Positions 28,777 through 37,723 of a stretch of 64,000 nucleotides of DNA are shown one piece after another; the stretch's first letter is position 1; every line of letters begins with the position of its first letter. The stretch is from Candidatus Mediterraneibacter quadrami (GTDB lineage: Bacteria; Bacillota; Clostridia; Lachnospirales; Lachnospiraceae). The notes beneath the pieces were generated by a model. It saw nothing but the letters and a program-made list of their open reading frames with translations, had not been told where the DNA came from and did no database searches. A program made the translations under genes and the position numbers. The stretch is taken from contig DWUU01000022.1 of the NCBI GenBank assembly GCA_019120575.1, positions 1 to 64,000 of the forward strand. Reading direction: 5' to 3'.

Positions 28777-28983
28777 CTATCGTACCAGTAAGTCGATTCC
28801 GTATTTCAGGATAGCGTCTACGACCGCGATCACTGCTCCGAGCACTACGGAAACAGCGATAACCGCCGTGGTCTGTCTTGCAAGTGTCTTCCTGTCTGGC
28901 CAGATGACTTTCTTAAACTCTGCCTGAAGTCCCTTGAACCAGCTCTTCTTCTGAGTTTTCTGAGTCTTTGCCTTGTCACTCAT
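28777..28983 (-). CDS. secE: Preprotein translocase subunit SecE
   Basis: Small essential subunit of the SecYEG protein-export channel. The 68-residue product has a basic N-terminal cytoplasmic part, the conserved EFKKVIWPDRKTL amphipathic segment, and one membrane helix (residues about 42-62). It is the single-helix type usual in Gram-positives. It lies 25 bases upstream of nusG and downstream of rpmG. Confidence 0.97.
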   Translation of the reverse strand: MSDKAKTQKTQKKSWFKGLQAEFKKVIWPDRKTLARQTTAVIAVSVVLGAVIAVVDAILKYGIDLLVR

Positions 28984-29004
28984 TTGTCCACTTCCTTCCG
29001 ACGG

Positions 29005-29154
29005 CTACTTTGTTTCCTTGTGCAGTGTGTGTGATTTGCAGAATCTGCAGTACTTCTTGGTCTCCATGCGTTCCGGATGAGCTTTCTTGTCCTTCGTCAT
29101 GTTGTAGTTACGGTTTTTGCATTCCGTACACTCCAGAGTAATTCTTGTGCGCAC
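29005..29154 (-). CDS. rpmG: 50S ribosomal protein L33
   Basis: A 49-residue zinc-ribbon L33 beginning [17 protein letters not shown]. The CxxC pairs ECTECK and YCRFCK mark it as the zinc-binding type. The start is GTG at 29154 behind GAGGTGG. It is the first gene of the rpmG-secE-nusG-rplK-rplA transcript; its promoter lies within the terminator hairpin of the preceding gene. Confidence 0.95.
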   Translation of the reverse strand: MRTRITLECTECKNRNYNMTKDKKAHPERMETKKYCRFCKSHTLHKETK

Positions 29155-29226
29155 AACTTCCACCTCGCTTTTAACATATTCACAACGTGTTGCTGATGGC
29201 TGCGAAAACCATCAAATTTTAGGCAT

Positions 29227-29293
29227 AAAAAAAAGACCTACTTCCATTCGCCGTAGTAGTATACCACGGCGGACGGATGTAAGTCAAGGTCTT
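29227..29293 (-). terminator. Long terminator hairpin after the AI-2E-family gene
   Basis: AAGACCT (29287-29293 side) pairs with AGGTCTT (29233-29239 side), with further pairing inward (ACTTACATCC with GGAAGT; CCGCCGT with ACGGCG). Eight T follow on the minus strand. It contains the next operon's promoter. Confidence 0.75.
29258..29287 (-). promoter_or_regulatory. Promoter of rpmG-secE-nusG-rplKA
   Basis: TTGACT (29282-29287) and TATACT (29258-29263) on the minus strand with an 18-base spacer. The whole promoter is enclosed by the 29233-29293 hairpin. Confidence 0.75.
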
Positions 29294-29297
29294 ATGC

Positions 29298-30503
29298 TTA
29301 TTTTTCATTTTTCTCCGGTTTGCCGCCGGCATCCTCATCAAGCTCCGCTCCGGTCCTCAGATCCCGGTTCTGTTTCTTCAGGCGCCTATACACGCTTGTT
29401 CTGAAAAGCGTATAAACGACCGATACGATCGGGATGAAGATCAGCATGCCGACGATGCCCATCACATTGCCGCCGATCGTAACCGCCGCCAGCACCCAGA
29501 TGGACGGAAGGCCGACCGACGCACCCACCACCTTCGGGTAGATCAGGTTGCCCTCGATCTGCTGCAGGACCAGGAATACGATCACAAAGATCAGCGCCTT
29601 GAGCGGATCTACCATTAATATAAGAAACGCACCGATCACGCACCCGATAAATGCGCCGAAGATCGGGATCAGCGCCGTAAACGCGATCAGCACCGCAACC
29701 AGCAGCGCGTACGGCATGTTGATCACCGTCATCACAATAAAAAACATAAATCCGAGGATCAGCGCTTCCACGCACTGTCCGGTGAGGAAGCTGGAAAATG
29801 ATTTCGCGGTAAGCGTGCACACTTCCAGACACCAGCCGACACGTTTCTCCGGCATGAACGCATACATTACCTTTTCCACCTGCACCTTCAGTTTTTCCTT
29901 CTGCAGCAGTACATAACAGGAGAATACAAACGCGATCACAAATGTGGTCAGGCCGCTCACGATCGAACCGATGGCCGTAAACGTTGAGTTCAGCACATCG
30001 CCCGCACCGGTCTGGACAAATACCATCGCCCGGTTCAACAGCTGATCAAGATTCAGGTTCAGACTGTTGAGCCAGCGGCTCACCTCGCTGTTGTCCTTAA
30101 ACAGGTCTTCCAGAAAACGCTGGGCGTCCGGGATGAACATCCGGATCGTCCGGCCAAGCGACAGGATCGTCTCCGCCAGTTCCGGGATCACGATAAACAT
30201 GACCAGTACGATGACCCCGATCACGATCGCGATGGTCAGCACCAGGCTCACCGGTCTTGCGAGCTTCTTTGCCGCTTTCTTCTCTTTCAGATATTTATTG
30301 TGGAAAATCTTCTCCTCCAGAAATGTCATCGGCACGTTCAGCACGAATGCGATCGCGCCGCCAAGCAGGAACGGGAAAATGATCCCGAACGCGAACCTGA
30401 TCCACCCGAAAATAATCGCATAATTCCAGAGCGCGATCAGGATCACGATCGTAAAAAGGATCAGCCGCCTCAGCTGTTTTACACTCTTATCATCTAAATT
30501 CAT
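29298..30503 (-). CDS. AI-2E family transporter (PerM/YtvI-type membrane protein)
   Basis: A polytopic inner-membrane protein of 401 residues with about eight hydrophobic segments and the central loop typical of the family (PDAQRFLEDLF, then a helical stretch). The C-terminal segment IEGNLIYPKVVGASVGLPSIWVL is cut here to its core, NLIYPKVVGASVGLP, the most conserved family motif. Members have been linked to autoinducer export, sodium/proton exchange or sporulation, so no substrate is assigned. It is a single minus-strand gene with its own terminator. Confidence 0.85.
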   Translation of the reverse strand: MNLDDKSVKQLRRLILFTIVILIALWNYAIIFGWIRFAFGIIFPFLLGGAIAFVLNVPMTFLEEKIFHNKYLKEKKAAKKLARPVSLVLTIAIVIGVIVLVMFIVIPELAETILSLGRTIRMFIPDAQRFLEDLFKDNSEVSRWLNSLNLNLDQLLNRAMVFVQTGAGDVLNSTFTAIGSIVSGLTTFVIAFVFSCYVLLQKEKLKVQVEKVMYAFMPEKRVGWCLEVCTLTAKSFSSFLTGQCVEALILGFMFFIVMTVINMPYALLVAVLIAFTALIPIFGAFIGCVIGAFLILMVDPLKALIFVIVFLVLQQIEGNLIYPKVVGASVGLPSIWVLAAVTIGGNVMGIVGMLIFIPIVSVVYTLFRTSVYRRLKKQNRDLRTGAELDEDAGGKPEKNEK

Positions 30504-30571
30504 AACTCCTCCGGCATTCTGTATACATAAGATAAATCATCTTCTCTATCTTATCACATCTTCCGGATGTA

Positions 30572-32401
30572 TCAAGGGGAGATTGTGAATTTACCGATTT
30601 CCATAAATTTTTCTCCGGTGATCGTCTCCTTTTTATAGAGATAATCCGCCAGTTCATCCAGCTTGTCCCGGTTTTCCGCAAGGATCTGTTCCGCCTTTCT
30701 GTGCTGTTTCTTCACCAGCTCCACGACCTGCCGGTCGATCTCGGTCTGGGTCTCCGCCGAGCAGCTTAAAGATGTGTCGCCGCCCAGATACTGATTGGTC
30801 ACAGTCTCCATGGCAACCATATCAAAATCTTTACTCATGCCGTACCGGGTGATCATGGCCCGGGCCAGCTTCGTCGCCTGCTCGATATCGTTGGACGCCC
30901 CGGTGGATGCCGAATGGAATACCAGTTCCTCCGCTGCCCTTCCGCCGGTCAGCGTGGCAATCTTGTTCTCCAGTTCCTCCTGGCTCATCAGATAATGATT
31001 GCCTTCTTCTACCTGCATGGTATAGCCCAGCGCGCCCGAAGTACGGGGAACGATGGTGATCTTCTGCACCGGTGCGGAATGGCTCTGCATGGCCGCCACA
31101 AGGGCGTGGCCGATCTCGTGATATGCGACCACTTTTTTCTCCTGATCGGTAAGGATCGCGTTTTTCTTCTGATAGCCCGCTATAACGACTTCAATACTTT
31201 CCTCCAGATCCGCCTGAGTGACGAAGTTCCGGTTCTGGCGCACAGCCCGGAGCGCGGCTTCATTTACGATATTGGCAAGCTCCGCGCCGGATGCGCCGGA
31301 GGCCATCCTTGCGATCGCCTGGAAATCCACACTCTCGTCCAGCCGGACTTTCTTTGCATGAACTTTCAGGATCTCCTCCCGGCCTTTCAGATCCGGCAGC
31401 TCCACCGGCACCCGCCGATCAAAACGCCCCGGCCTTGTGAGCGCCGGATCCAGCGACTCCGGGCGGTTGGTGGCCGCCAGGATGATGACGCCGTTGTTCG
31501 TCTCGAATCCATCCATCTCGGTGAGCAGCTGGTTCAGCGTCTGCTCCCGCTCGTCATTGCCACCCACCCGGCCGTCACGTTTCTGGCCGATTGCATCAAT
31601 CTCATCGATAAATACGATGCAGGGAGCTTTCTCCTTGGCCTGCCGGAACAGATCCCGGACTTTCGAGGCGCCCATGCCGACGAACATTTCCACAAATTCC
31701 GAGCCGGACATAGAGAAGAAGGGCACATTTGACTCGCCCGCCACCGCCTTTGCCAGCATCGTCTTGCCGGTTCCGGGAGGACCCACGAGCAGGATGCCTT
31801 TCGGCATCGACGCGCCGATCTCCCGGTATTTCGACGGGTTATGGAGATACTCCACGATCTCGGACAGATTCTCCTTGGCCTCATCCTCACCGGCCACGTC
31901 GGAGAACCGGATCCCTTCGGAAGATTTCACATAGATCTTGGCATTGCTCCTGCCCATGCCGAAGATCATCGAATTGTCCCCGCCCGCCTTATTCATCAGC
32001 TTACGGGACATATACTGGCCCAGTCCGATGAAGATGGCGATCGGAACGATCCAGGACAGCAGGAACGCCAGGATCGGCGACTCCTGTTCGATGATCTGTC
32101 CGGAGAATTTCGCGCCCGCATCATGCAGCCGGTCGGTCAGCCCCGGGTCATCCACCATACCCGTCTTATAGATCGCCGTATTGTCCTTATCCGTAAATAC
32201 GATCTCATTATCCTGCTGATTGATCTGTACCTGTCCGACCTTCTTTTCAGCAGTCATATCCATAAATGTGTCGTAGCCCACTTCTTTTACCTGCCGTTCC
32301 GCCGCCCAGGGCACGAACAGGAAATTGATCAGAAGCAGGGCCGCAAGCACGATAATATAATAAAAAACGAGCGGCTTCTTCGGTTTCTTTACTTCATGCA
32401 T
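30572..32401 (-). CDS. ftsH: ATP-dependent zinc metalloprotease FtsH
   Basis: A membrane-anchored AAA protease that degrades misfolded membrane proteins and selected regulators. It is 609 residues with two N-terminal membrane helices (about 11-30 and 110-130) flanking an extracytoplasmic domain. Next come Walker A GPPGTGKT near 205-212, Walker [12 protein letters not shown], the second region of homology with the Arg-finger stretch RPGRFDRR, and the zinc site HEIGH near 427. All catalytic residues are present. It lies 50 bases behind a small helical protein gene. Confidence 0.96.
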   Translation of the reverse strand: MHEVKKPKKPLVFYYIIVLAALLLINFLFVPWAAERQVKEVGYDTFMDMTAEKKVGQVQINQQDNEIVFTDKDNTAIYKTGMVDDPGLTDRLHDAGAKFSGQIIEQESPILAFLLSWIVPIAIFIGLGQYMSRKLMNKAGGDNSMIFGMGRSNAKIYVKSSEGIRFSDVAGEDEAKENLSEIVEYLHNPSKYREIGASMPKGILLVGPPGTGKTMLAKAVAGESNVPFFSMSGSEFVEMFVGMGASKVRDLFRQAKEKAPCIVFIDEIDAIGQKRDGRVGGNDEREQTLNQLLTEMDGFETNNGVIILAATNRPESLDPALTRPGRFDRRVPVELPDLKGREEILKVHAKKVRLDESVDFQAIARMASGASGAELANIVNEAALRAVRQNRNFVTQADLEESIEVVIAGYQKKNAILTDQEKKVVAYHEIGHALVAAMQSHSAPVQKITIVPRTSGALGYTMQVEEGNHYLMSQEELENKIATLTGGRAAEELVFHSASTGASNDIEQATKLARAMITRYGMSKDFDMVAMETVTNQYLGGDTSLSCSAETQTEIDRQVVELVKKQHRKAEQILAENRDKLDELADYLYKKETITGEKFMEIGKFTISP

Positions 32402-32451
32402 AGTATCTGTTCCTTTCTCTTTTCAACTGCCGCTTTGCCGCGGCTGATTTA

Positions 32452-32871
32452 TCACTCCGGCTGCTGTCGTTCCATCGCGTCAAGCGCCGAGATCAGCGCC
32501 TGCTGCATGGCCAGTGTGGCAAAATCCATCGCATACTCTGCGTAGAGCAGAGCCGCCTCTTCCTCATCCTGCGCCGGCGTATTCTCCTCACAGTGCACAT
32601 CCTGTGCGAGTCCTTCCAGCAGTTCCCCGGTTTTCTTCCGGTAATCAAGCTGCGCTTCAGCGAGTTTTGCAACCGCCCCGGAGCGGCTGGATCTGGCTTT
32701 CTCCTCCAGAAGCAGTTCATTTTCCCTGTATTCATCACATGCTTCTTTCAGCACCGTCCGGATCCGGTCACGCCCGCCCCGTTCACAGGCAAGGATGCGG
32801 CTTCGGAGTTTTCCGTACTGTTCTTCCATCTCATATAATTTCACAGCGAAAACACTGTCGTCTGTTCTCAT
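32452..32871 (-). CDS. Hypothetical helical protein
   Basis: A 139-residue protein I do not recognise. It is rich in Glu, Arg, Leu and Ala with heptad-like patterns suggesting two coiled-coil helices, an acidic spacer near residues 94-108 (CEENTPAQDEEEA) and a final amphipathic helix. It has no signal peptide or membrane segment. ATG 32871 follows AAAGGAGG at eight bases; a GTG one codon earlier is less likely. Its position directly upstream of ftsH suggests co-transcription, with no functional link known. Confidence 0.7.
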   Translation of the reverse strand: MRTDDSVFAVKLYEMEEQYGKLRSRILACERGGRDRIRTVLKEACDEYRENELLLEEKARSSRSGAVAKLAEAQLDYRKKTGELLEGLAQDVHCEENTPAQDEEEAALLYAEYAMDFATLAMQQALISALDAMERQQPE

Positions 32872-32988
32872 CACACGGACCTCCTTTCAATATGATCAAA
32901 ACATGCCCGAGATTCATCCCACACTTGATATATAGCAAATAAAAAAGCACTTTGCGACTCTCAATTTTCTGATTCTGTACTTACAAAA

Positions 32989-33022
32989 CCGCGATTCTGT
33001 CAAAAAAACTGACAGATCGCGG
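32989..33022. other. Strong intergenic hairpin upstream of the 32452-32871 gene
   Basis: CCGCGATTCTGTCA and TGACAGATCGCGG pair with a single-base bulge across an A-rich loop. On the minus strand the stem is followed by TTTTG. A TATAAT sequence lies just upstream of it on the minus strand (about 33041-33046), so it could be an attenuator of the small-protein/ftsH transcript. Confidence 0.55.
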
Positions 33023-33058
33023 ATAATGTAAAGACACACAAGGGAGATTATAAGCAAC

Positions 33059-33093
33059 AAAAAAAGAACCGGCAGATAGTAATCCGCCGGTTC
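33059..33093 (-). terminator. Terminator after the TetR-family gene
   Basis: GAACCGGC (33086-33093 side) pairs with GCCGGTTC (33066-33073 side), followed by seven T on the minus strand. Confidence 0.85.
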
Positions 33094-33103
33094 CCGTTTT
33101 TTA

Positions 33104-33643
33104 TTATTCCTGATTTCCCGGGAACACTTTCCCGGTTATAATCCGCTCAATCTGATAGAGCACGCGCTCTTCGTCCACTTTCCCTTCTTCCATGCATTGC
33201 ACAAGGACGCCCACCATCCCGCACGCATAGAACCGGAACATGATCTGCATTTCTTCATAGCTGACCTGCACCTCCCGCGGACGGCTCTGGGCCATCTTCT
33301 CCAGATAAACCGCAACCGCGTCCACCATCATCCCTTCAATCTGATACCACTTCCGGGAATCTACCAGACGCTTCAGCTTTTTCCTGTGTTTCTTCACGAA
33401 CTGGAGATACGCCAGCAGCGCATTGATCCGCTCGGATTCGTTCAGGCTCTTTTCCAGAAGTTCATGTGTCGCCCGTCTGAAGGTCCACTCCAGGACATCC
33501 ATAATGTCATGGAAGTGATAATAAAATGTCTGTCTTGAGATCTGGCACGCTTCGATCAGTTTTGTCACTGTGATCTTGTCCAGATCTTCTTTTTCAAGCA
33601 GTTCGGAAAATGTATCCGCGATCTGCGTCTTCATATCTTTCAT
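33104..33643 (-). CDS. TetR/AcrR-family transcriptional regulator
   Basis: A 179-residue one-component regulator. The N-terminal helix-turn-helix is clear (KITVTKLIEACQISRQTFYY, residues about 23-42). The C-terminal ligand domain resembles the DhaS-like group of TetR proteins found in Firmicutes (FRFYACGMVGVLVQC near residue 140). The ligand and targets are unknown. It sits downstream of, and co-directional with, the glycerophosphodiester uptake genes, separated by about 107 bases and its own promoter-like TATAAT, so regulation of that operon is possible but unproven. Confidence 0.88.
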   Translation of the reverse strand: MKDMKTQIADTFSELLEKEDLDKITVTKLIEACQISRQTFYYHFHDIMDVLEWTFRRATHELLEKSLNESERINALLAYLQFVKKHRKKLKRLVDSRKWYQIEGMMVDAVAVYLEKMAQSRPREVQVSYEEMQIMFRFYACGMVGVLVQCMEEGKVDEERVLYQIERIITGKVFPGNQE

Positions 33644-33750
33644 CTGTATACTTCCCCGCTGTATTATATAAACTCAATAAAAAACATACTGCTATTTTAT
33701 AATACATCATACCGCGAAACAAGAGAAAAAAGACATCTTCCGCATTTCGC

Positions 33751-34548
33751 CTACGCTTCCATCCATTTCTGATACAATTCTTCCACTGATGCAAATATAT
33801 AATCCGGACCGTATTGATATTTTTCCGCTTCTTCTTTTGTAGCTTCCCCTGTAAGAACAAGAGCCGTCTCCACCCCTGCACTGTATCCGCAGAGAATATC
33901 TGTATACAGGCGGTCCCCCACGATCAGCGTCTTTTCTTTCGGATAATGGTTCAATTTCAACGCTGATTCGACCATGGCGGTTCCGGGCTTTCCCATATAC
34001 TGCGGCGTCCGCTTCACTGCATGCTCCAGCATCTGACAGATAGCGCCGCAGTCCGGTACGTACCCGAATTCAATCGGGCATACATAATCCAGATTCGTAG
34101 CAATATAGCCCACTTCCCGTGTGCTGAGGATCTGACAGGTATCCATGATCTTTTCATACGTCAGCTGATTGTCATAAGAGACAAGCACGCACGCAATCTC
34201 CGGATCCTGGCAGTCAACCGTAACGCGTATCCCGTTACGCTTTAATTCTCTCATCAGGGATTTTGTCCCCATTACATAGATCAGTTTCCCCTCGTAATGT
34301 TGCTTCAGATACTGTACAGTTGCATACGATGCAGTTATAAAGTTTGTATAATCTGTTGCTATCCCCAGCTTCTGAAAGGAACGAATGTAATCATCTATCC
34401 CCCTGGTCGAATTATTTGTGATGAAAACAAACTGGCCGCCTGACTCCTTCACCGCCTCCAGGAATTGTTTCGTACCGCTGATAAGCCGTTCGCCAATGCA
34501 CACCGTGCCGTCTATATCCAGCAAAAACAGCCGCTTATCCTTAAGCAT
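33751..34548 (-). CDS. HAD-superfamily IIA phosphatase (NagD-like)
   Basis: A 265-residue phosphatase with the HAD motifs DIDGT at residues 11-15, a TNNSTRG motif II near 46-52, and a late VGDRLYTDI motif. The cap is the IIA type of NagD, AraL and glycerol-3-phosphate phosphatases. Its ATG overlaps the end of the glycerophosphodiesterase gene by eight bases, so it belongs to the ugp-like operon. By context it may dephosphorylate glycerol 3-phosphate released by that enzyme; this is an inference, since substrate specificity cannot be read from the motifs. Confidence 0.88.
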   Translation of the reverse strand: MLKDKRLFLLDIDGTVCIGERLISGTKQFLEAVKESGGQFVFITNNSTRGIDDYIRSFQKLGIATDYTNFITASYATVQYLKQHYEGKLIYVMGTKSLMRELKRNGIRVTVDCQDPEIACVLVSYDNQLTYEKIMDTCQILSTREVGYIATNLDYVCPIEFGYVPDCGAICQMLEHAVKRTPQYMGKPGTAMVESALKLNHYPKEKTLIVGDRLYTDILCGYSAGVETALVLTGEATKEEAEKYQYGPDYIFASVEELYQKWMEA

Positions 34549-35275
34549 TTTCCACCCGCTTCCTCACACGCAGAGCCACATCAGGATAATTCGTTATAAC
34601 CGCCTCCAGGTCTTCACGGATAAACCGCTCCAGGTCTTCCTCCCGGTTAACTGTCCAGACACGGACTTTCAGCCCGCTTTCACGATATTTTTTCATAAAG
34701 TCTGACATATACATATGATATACGGCAGGATGCAGCCCAGACACGCCCGTATCCTTCGCATATTTTTCCACTTCAAGAGGCACATCGCTGTACAGGTAGG
34801 CCGTCTCTGCCTTTGCATTCAGACTGCGGATTTTCTGTACACTGTAATGATTAAAAGAGGAATAGACAACCCGGTCTTCCATCCCGGTTTCTCTTACGAT
34901 ATCCAGTGTCTTTTTCTCTATATCCGGATACCAGAATATCCCCGTCTTCAATTCAATATTCACCTGCATCGTTCCCGACTTCATATATTCCAGCACTTCT
35001 CTCAATGTAGGGATCCTGACCCCGCGATAACGTTCCATCCCGTTGTGAAAAGAAAATCCGTAAAGTTCCTGCAAAGTGTAGTCCCGGACAAATCCTTTTC
35101 CCGTGCTGGTCCTGTCGATGGTTTCATCATGGATCACCACGACTTCCCCGTCTTTTGTCAGCTGTACATCAAGTTCGATCCCGTCCGCCTCCTGCTGCCG
35201 GGCCAGTTCAAATGCCGGCATCGTATTTTCCGGAGCATATCCGCTGGCTCCTCTGTGCGCAAATATTTTTGTCAT
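34541..35275 (-). CDS. ugpQ: Glycerophosphodiester phosphodiesterase
   Basis: Hydrolyses glycerophosphodiesters to glycerol 3-phosphate and an alcohol. The 244-residue GDPD-domain protein starts MTKIFAHRGASGYAPENT with the catalytic HRG, followed by ELDVQLTKDGEVVVIHDE, which carries the metal and catalytic His. It has no signal peptide, so it is cytoplasmic. ATG 35275 is preferred to TTG 35281. It follows the ugpB-like gene with a hairpin in between and overlaps the HAD phosphatase gene. The context strongly supports breakdown of imported glycerophosphodiesters. Confidence 0.93.
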   Translation of the reverse strand: MTKIFAHRGASGYAPENTMPAFELARQQEADGIELDVQLTKDGEVVVIHDETIDRTSTGKGFVRDYTLQELYGFSFHNGMERYRGVRIPTLREVLEYMKSGTMQVNIELKTGIFWYPDIEKKTLDIVRETGMEDRVVYSSFNHYSVQKIRSLNAKAETAYLYSDVPLEVEKYAKDTGVSGLHPAVYHMYMSDFMKKYRESGLKVRVWTVNREEDLERFIREDLEAVITNYPDVALRVRKRVENA

Positions 35276-35302
35276 GATCAATATCCTTCCCGTCAGATTC
35301 TA

Positions 35303-35330
35303 AAAGCCGCCGGATCAGTTCGGCGGCTTT
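35303..35330 (-). terminator. Partial terminator between ugpB and ugpQ
   Basis: AAAGCCGCCG and CGGCGGCTTT arms with an eight-base loop, followed by TAGAATC on the minus strand. The weak T tract suggests partial termination that lets the binding-protein gene be made in excess. Confidence 0.6.
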
Positions 35331-35357
35331 ACTTGTATGGTCCATTATAACCATTTT

Positions 35358-36752
35358 TTATTCATTTACAAGATTATACTCTTCAATAGATTTATTAATG
35401 GAATCCGCCATACCCGCAACAGCTTCATCTGCCGTCACTTCTCCATTAAGCATGCTCTCGATCTCAGACTCAACGGTGGCTCTTGCCTCTGAGAATACAC
35501 TGAGCAGTGCTCCCACATACTCCGGCGAAGAATCATGCAGCTGGTCGATCGCCGTCTGGAACTGCGGATACTGAGCGATATTATCTTTGAACACCTGCTC
35601 CTCCTGTGCCGCTGTCGTCACCGGGAAATACCCTGTCTGTGCATTCCAGTATGCCTGTGACTCCGGAGAAACAAGGAATTTCACGAACTCCCATGTAGCT
35701 CTCAGCTTCTTCGGATCCTGATTGTTCAGCGCCCACAAAGATGCGCCGCCGATTGATACGCCGCCCTGGTCACTGTCTTTCACTGACGGGAAGTAAGCTG
35801 TTCCAACCTCGAATTTACCGTTTACATCCTGAAGGATCTGTTTAAGAGAAGCTGTTGATGCCAGCGTGATCGCTGATTTCCCTGCGGAGAAATCGGCAAG
35901 TCCCGCATCGCCGCCTTTTCCCACGACCGGAGCATATCCCTTATCATTCAGAGATTTCCATGCATTAAGAATATTTGCCGCGCCGCCGTTCTCATCGAAT
36001 GCAACTGCCGTCGCCGCAGCTTCTCTTCCGTTTCCATTGTTCGCATAATCAAGCCCCTGCTTTCCAAGAAACTGCTCAAAGAACCATCCGTAGATGGATA
36101 ATGACATGACTTCGCCTGCTCCGCCTTCGTTCAGGAGCTTGTCGCCAATAGCCTCAATCCCCTCAAGGCTGGTCGGGATTTCCGTTATCCCCGCTTTCTC
36201 AAATATATCTTTATTGTAATACATCAGCGGTGTGGATGAATTGAACGGCATGGAATACAGCTGGTCATCGATTGTATAATACGCGGCCAGGTTCGGCTCG
36301 ATCTGCGAGAGATCGTAATTGTCCGCATCCACCATCTGCTGCATCGGAATGATCCAGCCGGAATCGATCATAAAGCGGGTCCCGATCTCATATACCTGCA
36401 CCAGATCCGCACCCATGGAACCGATCTGCGCGCTTCTCAGTTTGTTAAGCGCATCATCGTATTCACCCTGGAACTCAGATACTACTGTGATGCCCAGCTC
36501 ATTCTGCTCGTTGAAGCGCTTTACCAGCTCATCGATCGCCTGTCCGTTCACACCGCCCATTGAGTGCCAGAATGTGATCTCTGTGCCGTCCACCTCGTCG
36601 GCTCCTGCCATCTCTACGGTCTCTGCCGCCGCGCCGGTTCCTTCACCTTCCTGCGCGGCTGCCTGATCCTCCAGGCTCTTTCCGCCGCATCCTGCGAGCA
36701 GGCCGACTGTCATAACTGCCGCCATTAAAATTGATACAACTCTCTTTTTCAT
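35358..36752 (-). CDS. ugpB: Extracellular solute-binding lipoprotein (UgpB-like)
   Basis: The substrate-capturing component of an ABC importer. The 464-residue precursor has a basic N-terminus, a hydrophobic core and the lipobox LLAGC with the lipidated Cys at residue 22. A low-complexity linker rich in Ala/Glu follows at about 30-48. The mature domain begins ITFWHSMGGVNGQAIDELV, as in family 1 solute-binding proteins of the UgpB/MalE type. The neighbouring glycerophosphodiesterase points to sn-glycerol 3-phosphate or glycerophosphodiesters as ligand. Confidence 0.92.
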   Translation of the reverse strand: MKKRVVSILMAAVMTVGLLAGCGGKSLEDQAAAQEGEGTGAAAETVEMAGADEVDGTEITFWHSMGGVNGQAIDELVKRFNEQNELGITVVSEFQGEYDDALNKLRSAQIGSMGADLVQVYEIGTRFMIDSGWIIPMQQMVDADNYDLSQIEPNLAAYYTIDDQLYSMPFNSSTPLMYYNKDIFEKAGITEIPTSLEGIEAIGDKLLNEGGAGEVMSLSIYGWFFEQFLGKQGLDYANNGNGREAAATAVAFDENGGAANILNAWKSLNDKGYAPVVGKGGDAGLADFSAGKSAITLASTASLKQILQDVNGKFEVGTAYFPSVKDSDQGGVSIGGASLWALNNQDPKKLRATWEFVKFLVSPESQAYWNAQTGYFPVTTAAQEEQVFKDNIAQYPQFQTAIDQLHDSSPEYVGALLSVFSEARATVESEIESMLNGEVTADEAVAGMADSINKSIEEYNLVNE

Positions 36753-36805
36753 CTTTTTTCTCCTTTAATCTTCAACTTGTCTGTTACTGATCGTTCTATG
36801 TAAAC

Positions 36806-37723
36806 TTATCCTTTTACCGCTCCCGAGAACATACCGCGGATCAGCTGCTTCTGCCCTACGATAAAGATCGAGATCGACGGGATAATGATCATGACAACGC
36901 CTGCGATCATCATCGTGATCGACTGGGAATCCACACTGTTCAGCATACTGATCCCGATCTGGACCGTCCTCATATCATTGGATCCGGTAACAAGCAGCGG
37001 CCACATGTACATATTCCATGCATTGATAAAGGTGTAGACCGCCATTGCCCCGATCGCTGATTTGGTCAGCGGGAGAAGGATCTTCACAATAAACCTCAGA
37101 TTGCCGCATCCGTCCAGCTTCGCCGATTCATACAGTGATTTCGGAAAAGTCATGTAAAACTGACGGAACAGGAATATTCCCATTGCAGAGGTCAGATACG
37201 GAATGATCAGCACCGGATAAGTGTCCAGCATTCCCAGATTTCCCACTGTCAGGTAGTTGGAAATGATCGTCGCCTCGCCCGGAACCATCATGGTTGCCAT
37301 AACCAGCATAAAGAGGATTCCCTTTCCTTTAAATTCAAGGAACGAAAATGCAAACGCCGCCAGCGAACATGTAATGATCTGCCCGACTGTGATACATCCC
37401 GCCATAATAAATGAGTTCAGAATAAATCTCAGCAGCGGGACATTTGTAAACGCATCTGCGAAATTCTGGAGTGTCGGATGCTGCGGAAGAATATTCAGCT
37501 CTGTAGTGAACAGTTCTCCGGACGGCATAAATGCGATACTCACCGCATAGAGCAGGGGCAGGAGGATAATAAAAGCCATCACCACATTTCCCGCCAGAAG
37601 CCCGCCTGTACGAAGCCGCCTTCTTGTCAGGGCCTTTGCATTCATCCGCTTCTTCAGCGCCAGCAGTTCTTCTCTGCTGATCGTATTTCTGGGCGAAACC
37701 GCCATCGTATCTGTCTGGCTCAT
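36806..37723 (-). CDS. ugpE: ABC importer permease (UgpE-like)
   Basis: The second membrane subunit of the importer, 305 residues with six predicted membrane helices. It has a long cytoplasmic N-terminus of about 40 residues. The EAA loop that docks with the ATPase is visible as SLYESAKLDGCGNLRFIVKI, residues about 195-214. It is a MalG/UgpE-family protein. The ATG overlaps the upstream permease stop by one base (TGATG). It is followed by the binding-protein gene. Confidence 0.92.
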   Translation of the reverse strand: MSQTDTMAVSPRNTISREELLALKKRMNAKALTRRRLRTGGLLAGNVVMAFIILLPLLYAVSIAFMPSGELFTTELNILPQHPTLQNFADAFTNVPLLRFILNSFIMAGCITVGQIITCSLAAFAFSFLEFKGKGILFMLVMATMMVPGEATIISNYLTVGNLGMLDTYPVLIIPYLTSAMGIFLFRQFYMTFPKSLYESAKLDGCGNLRFIVKILLPLTKSAIGAMAVYTFINAWNMYMWPLLVTGSNDMRTVQIGISMLNSVDSQSITMMIAGVVMIIIPSISIFIVGQKQLIRGMFSGAVKG

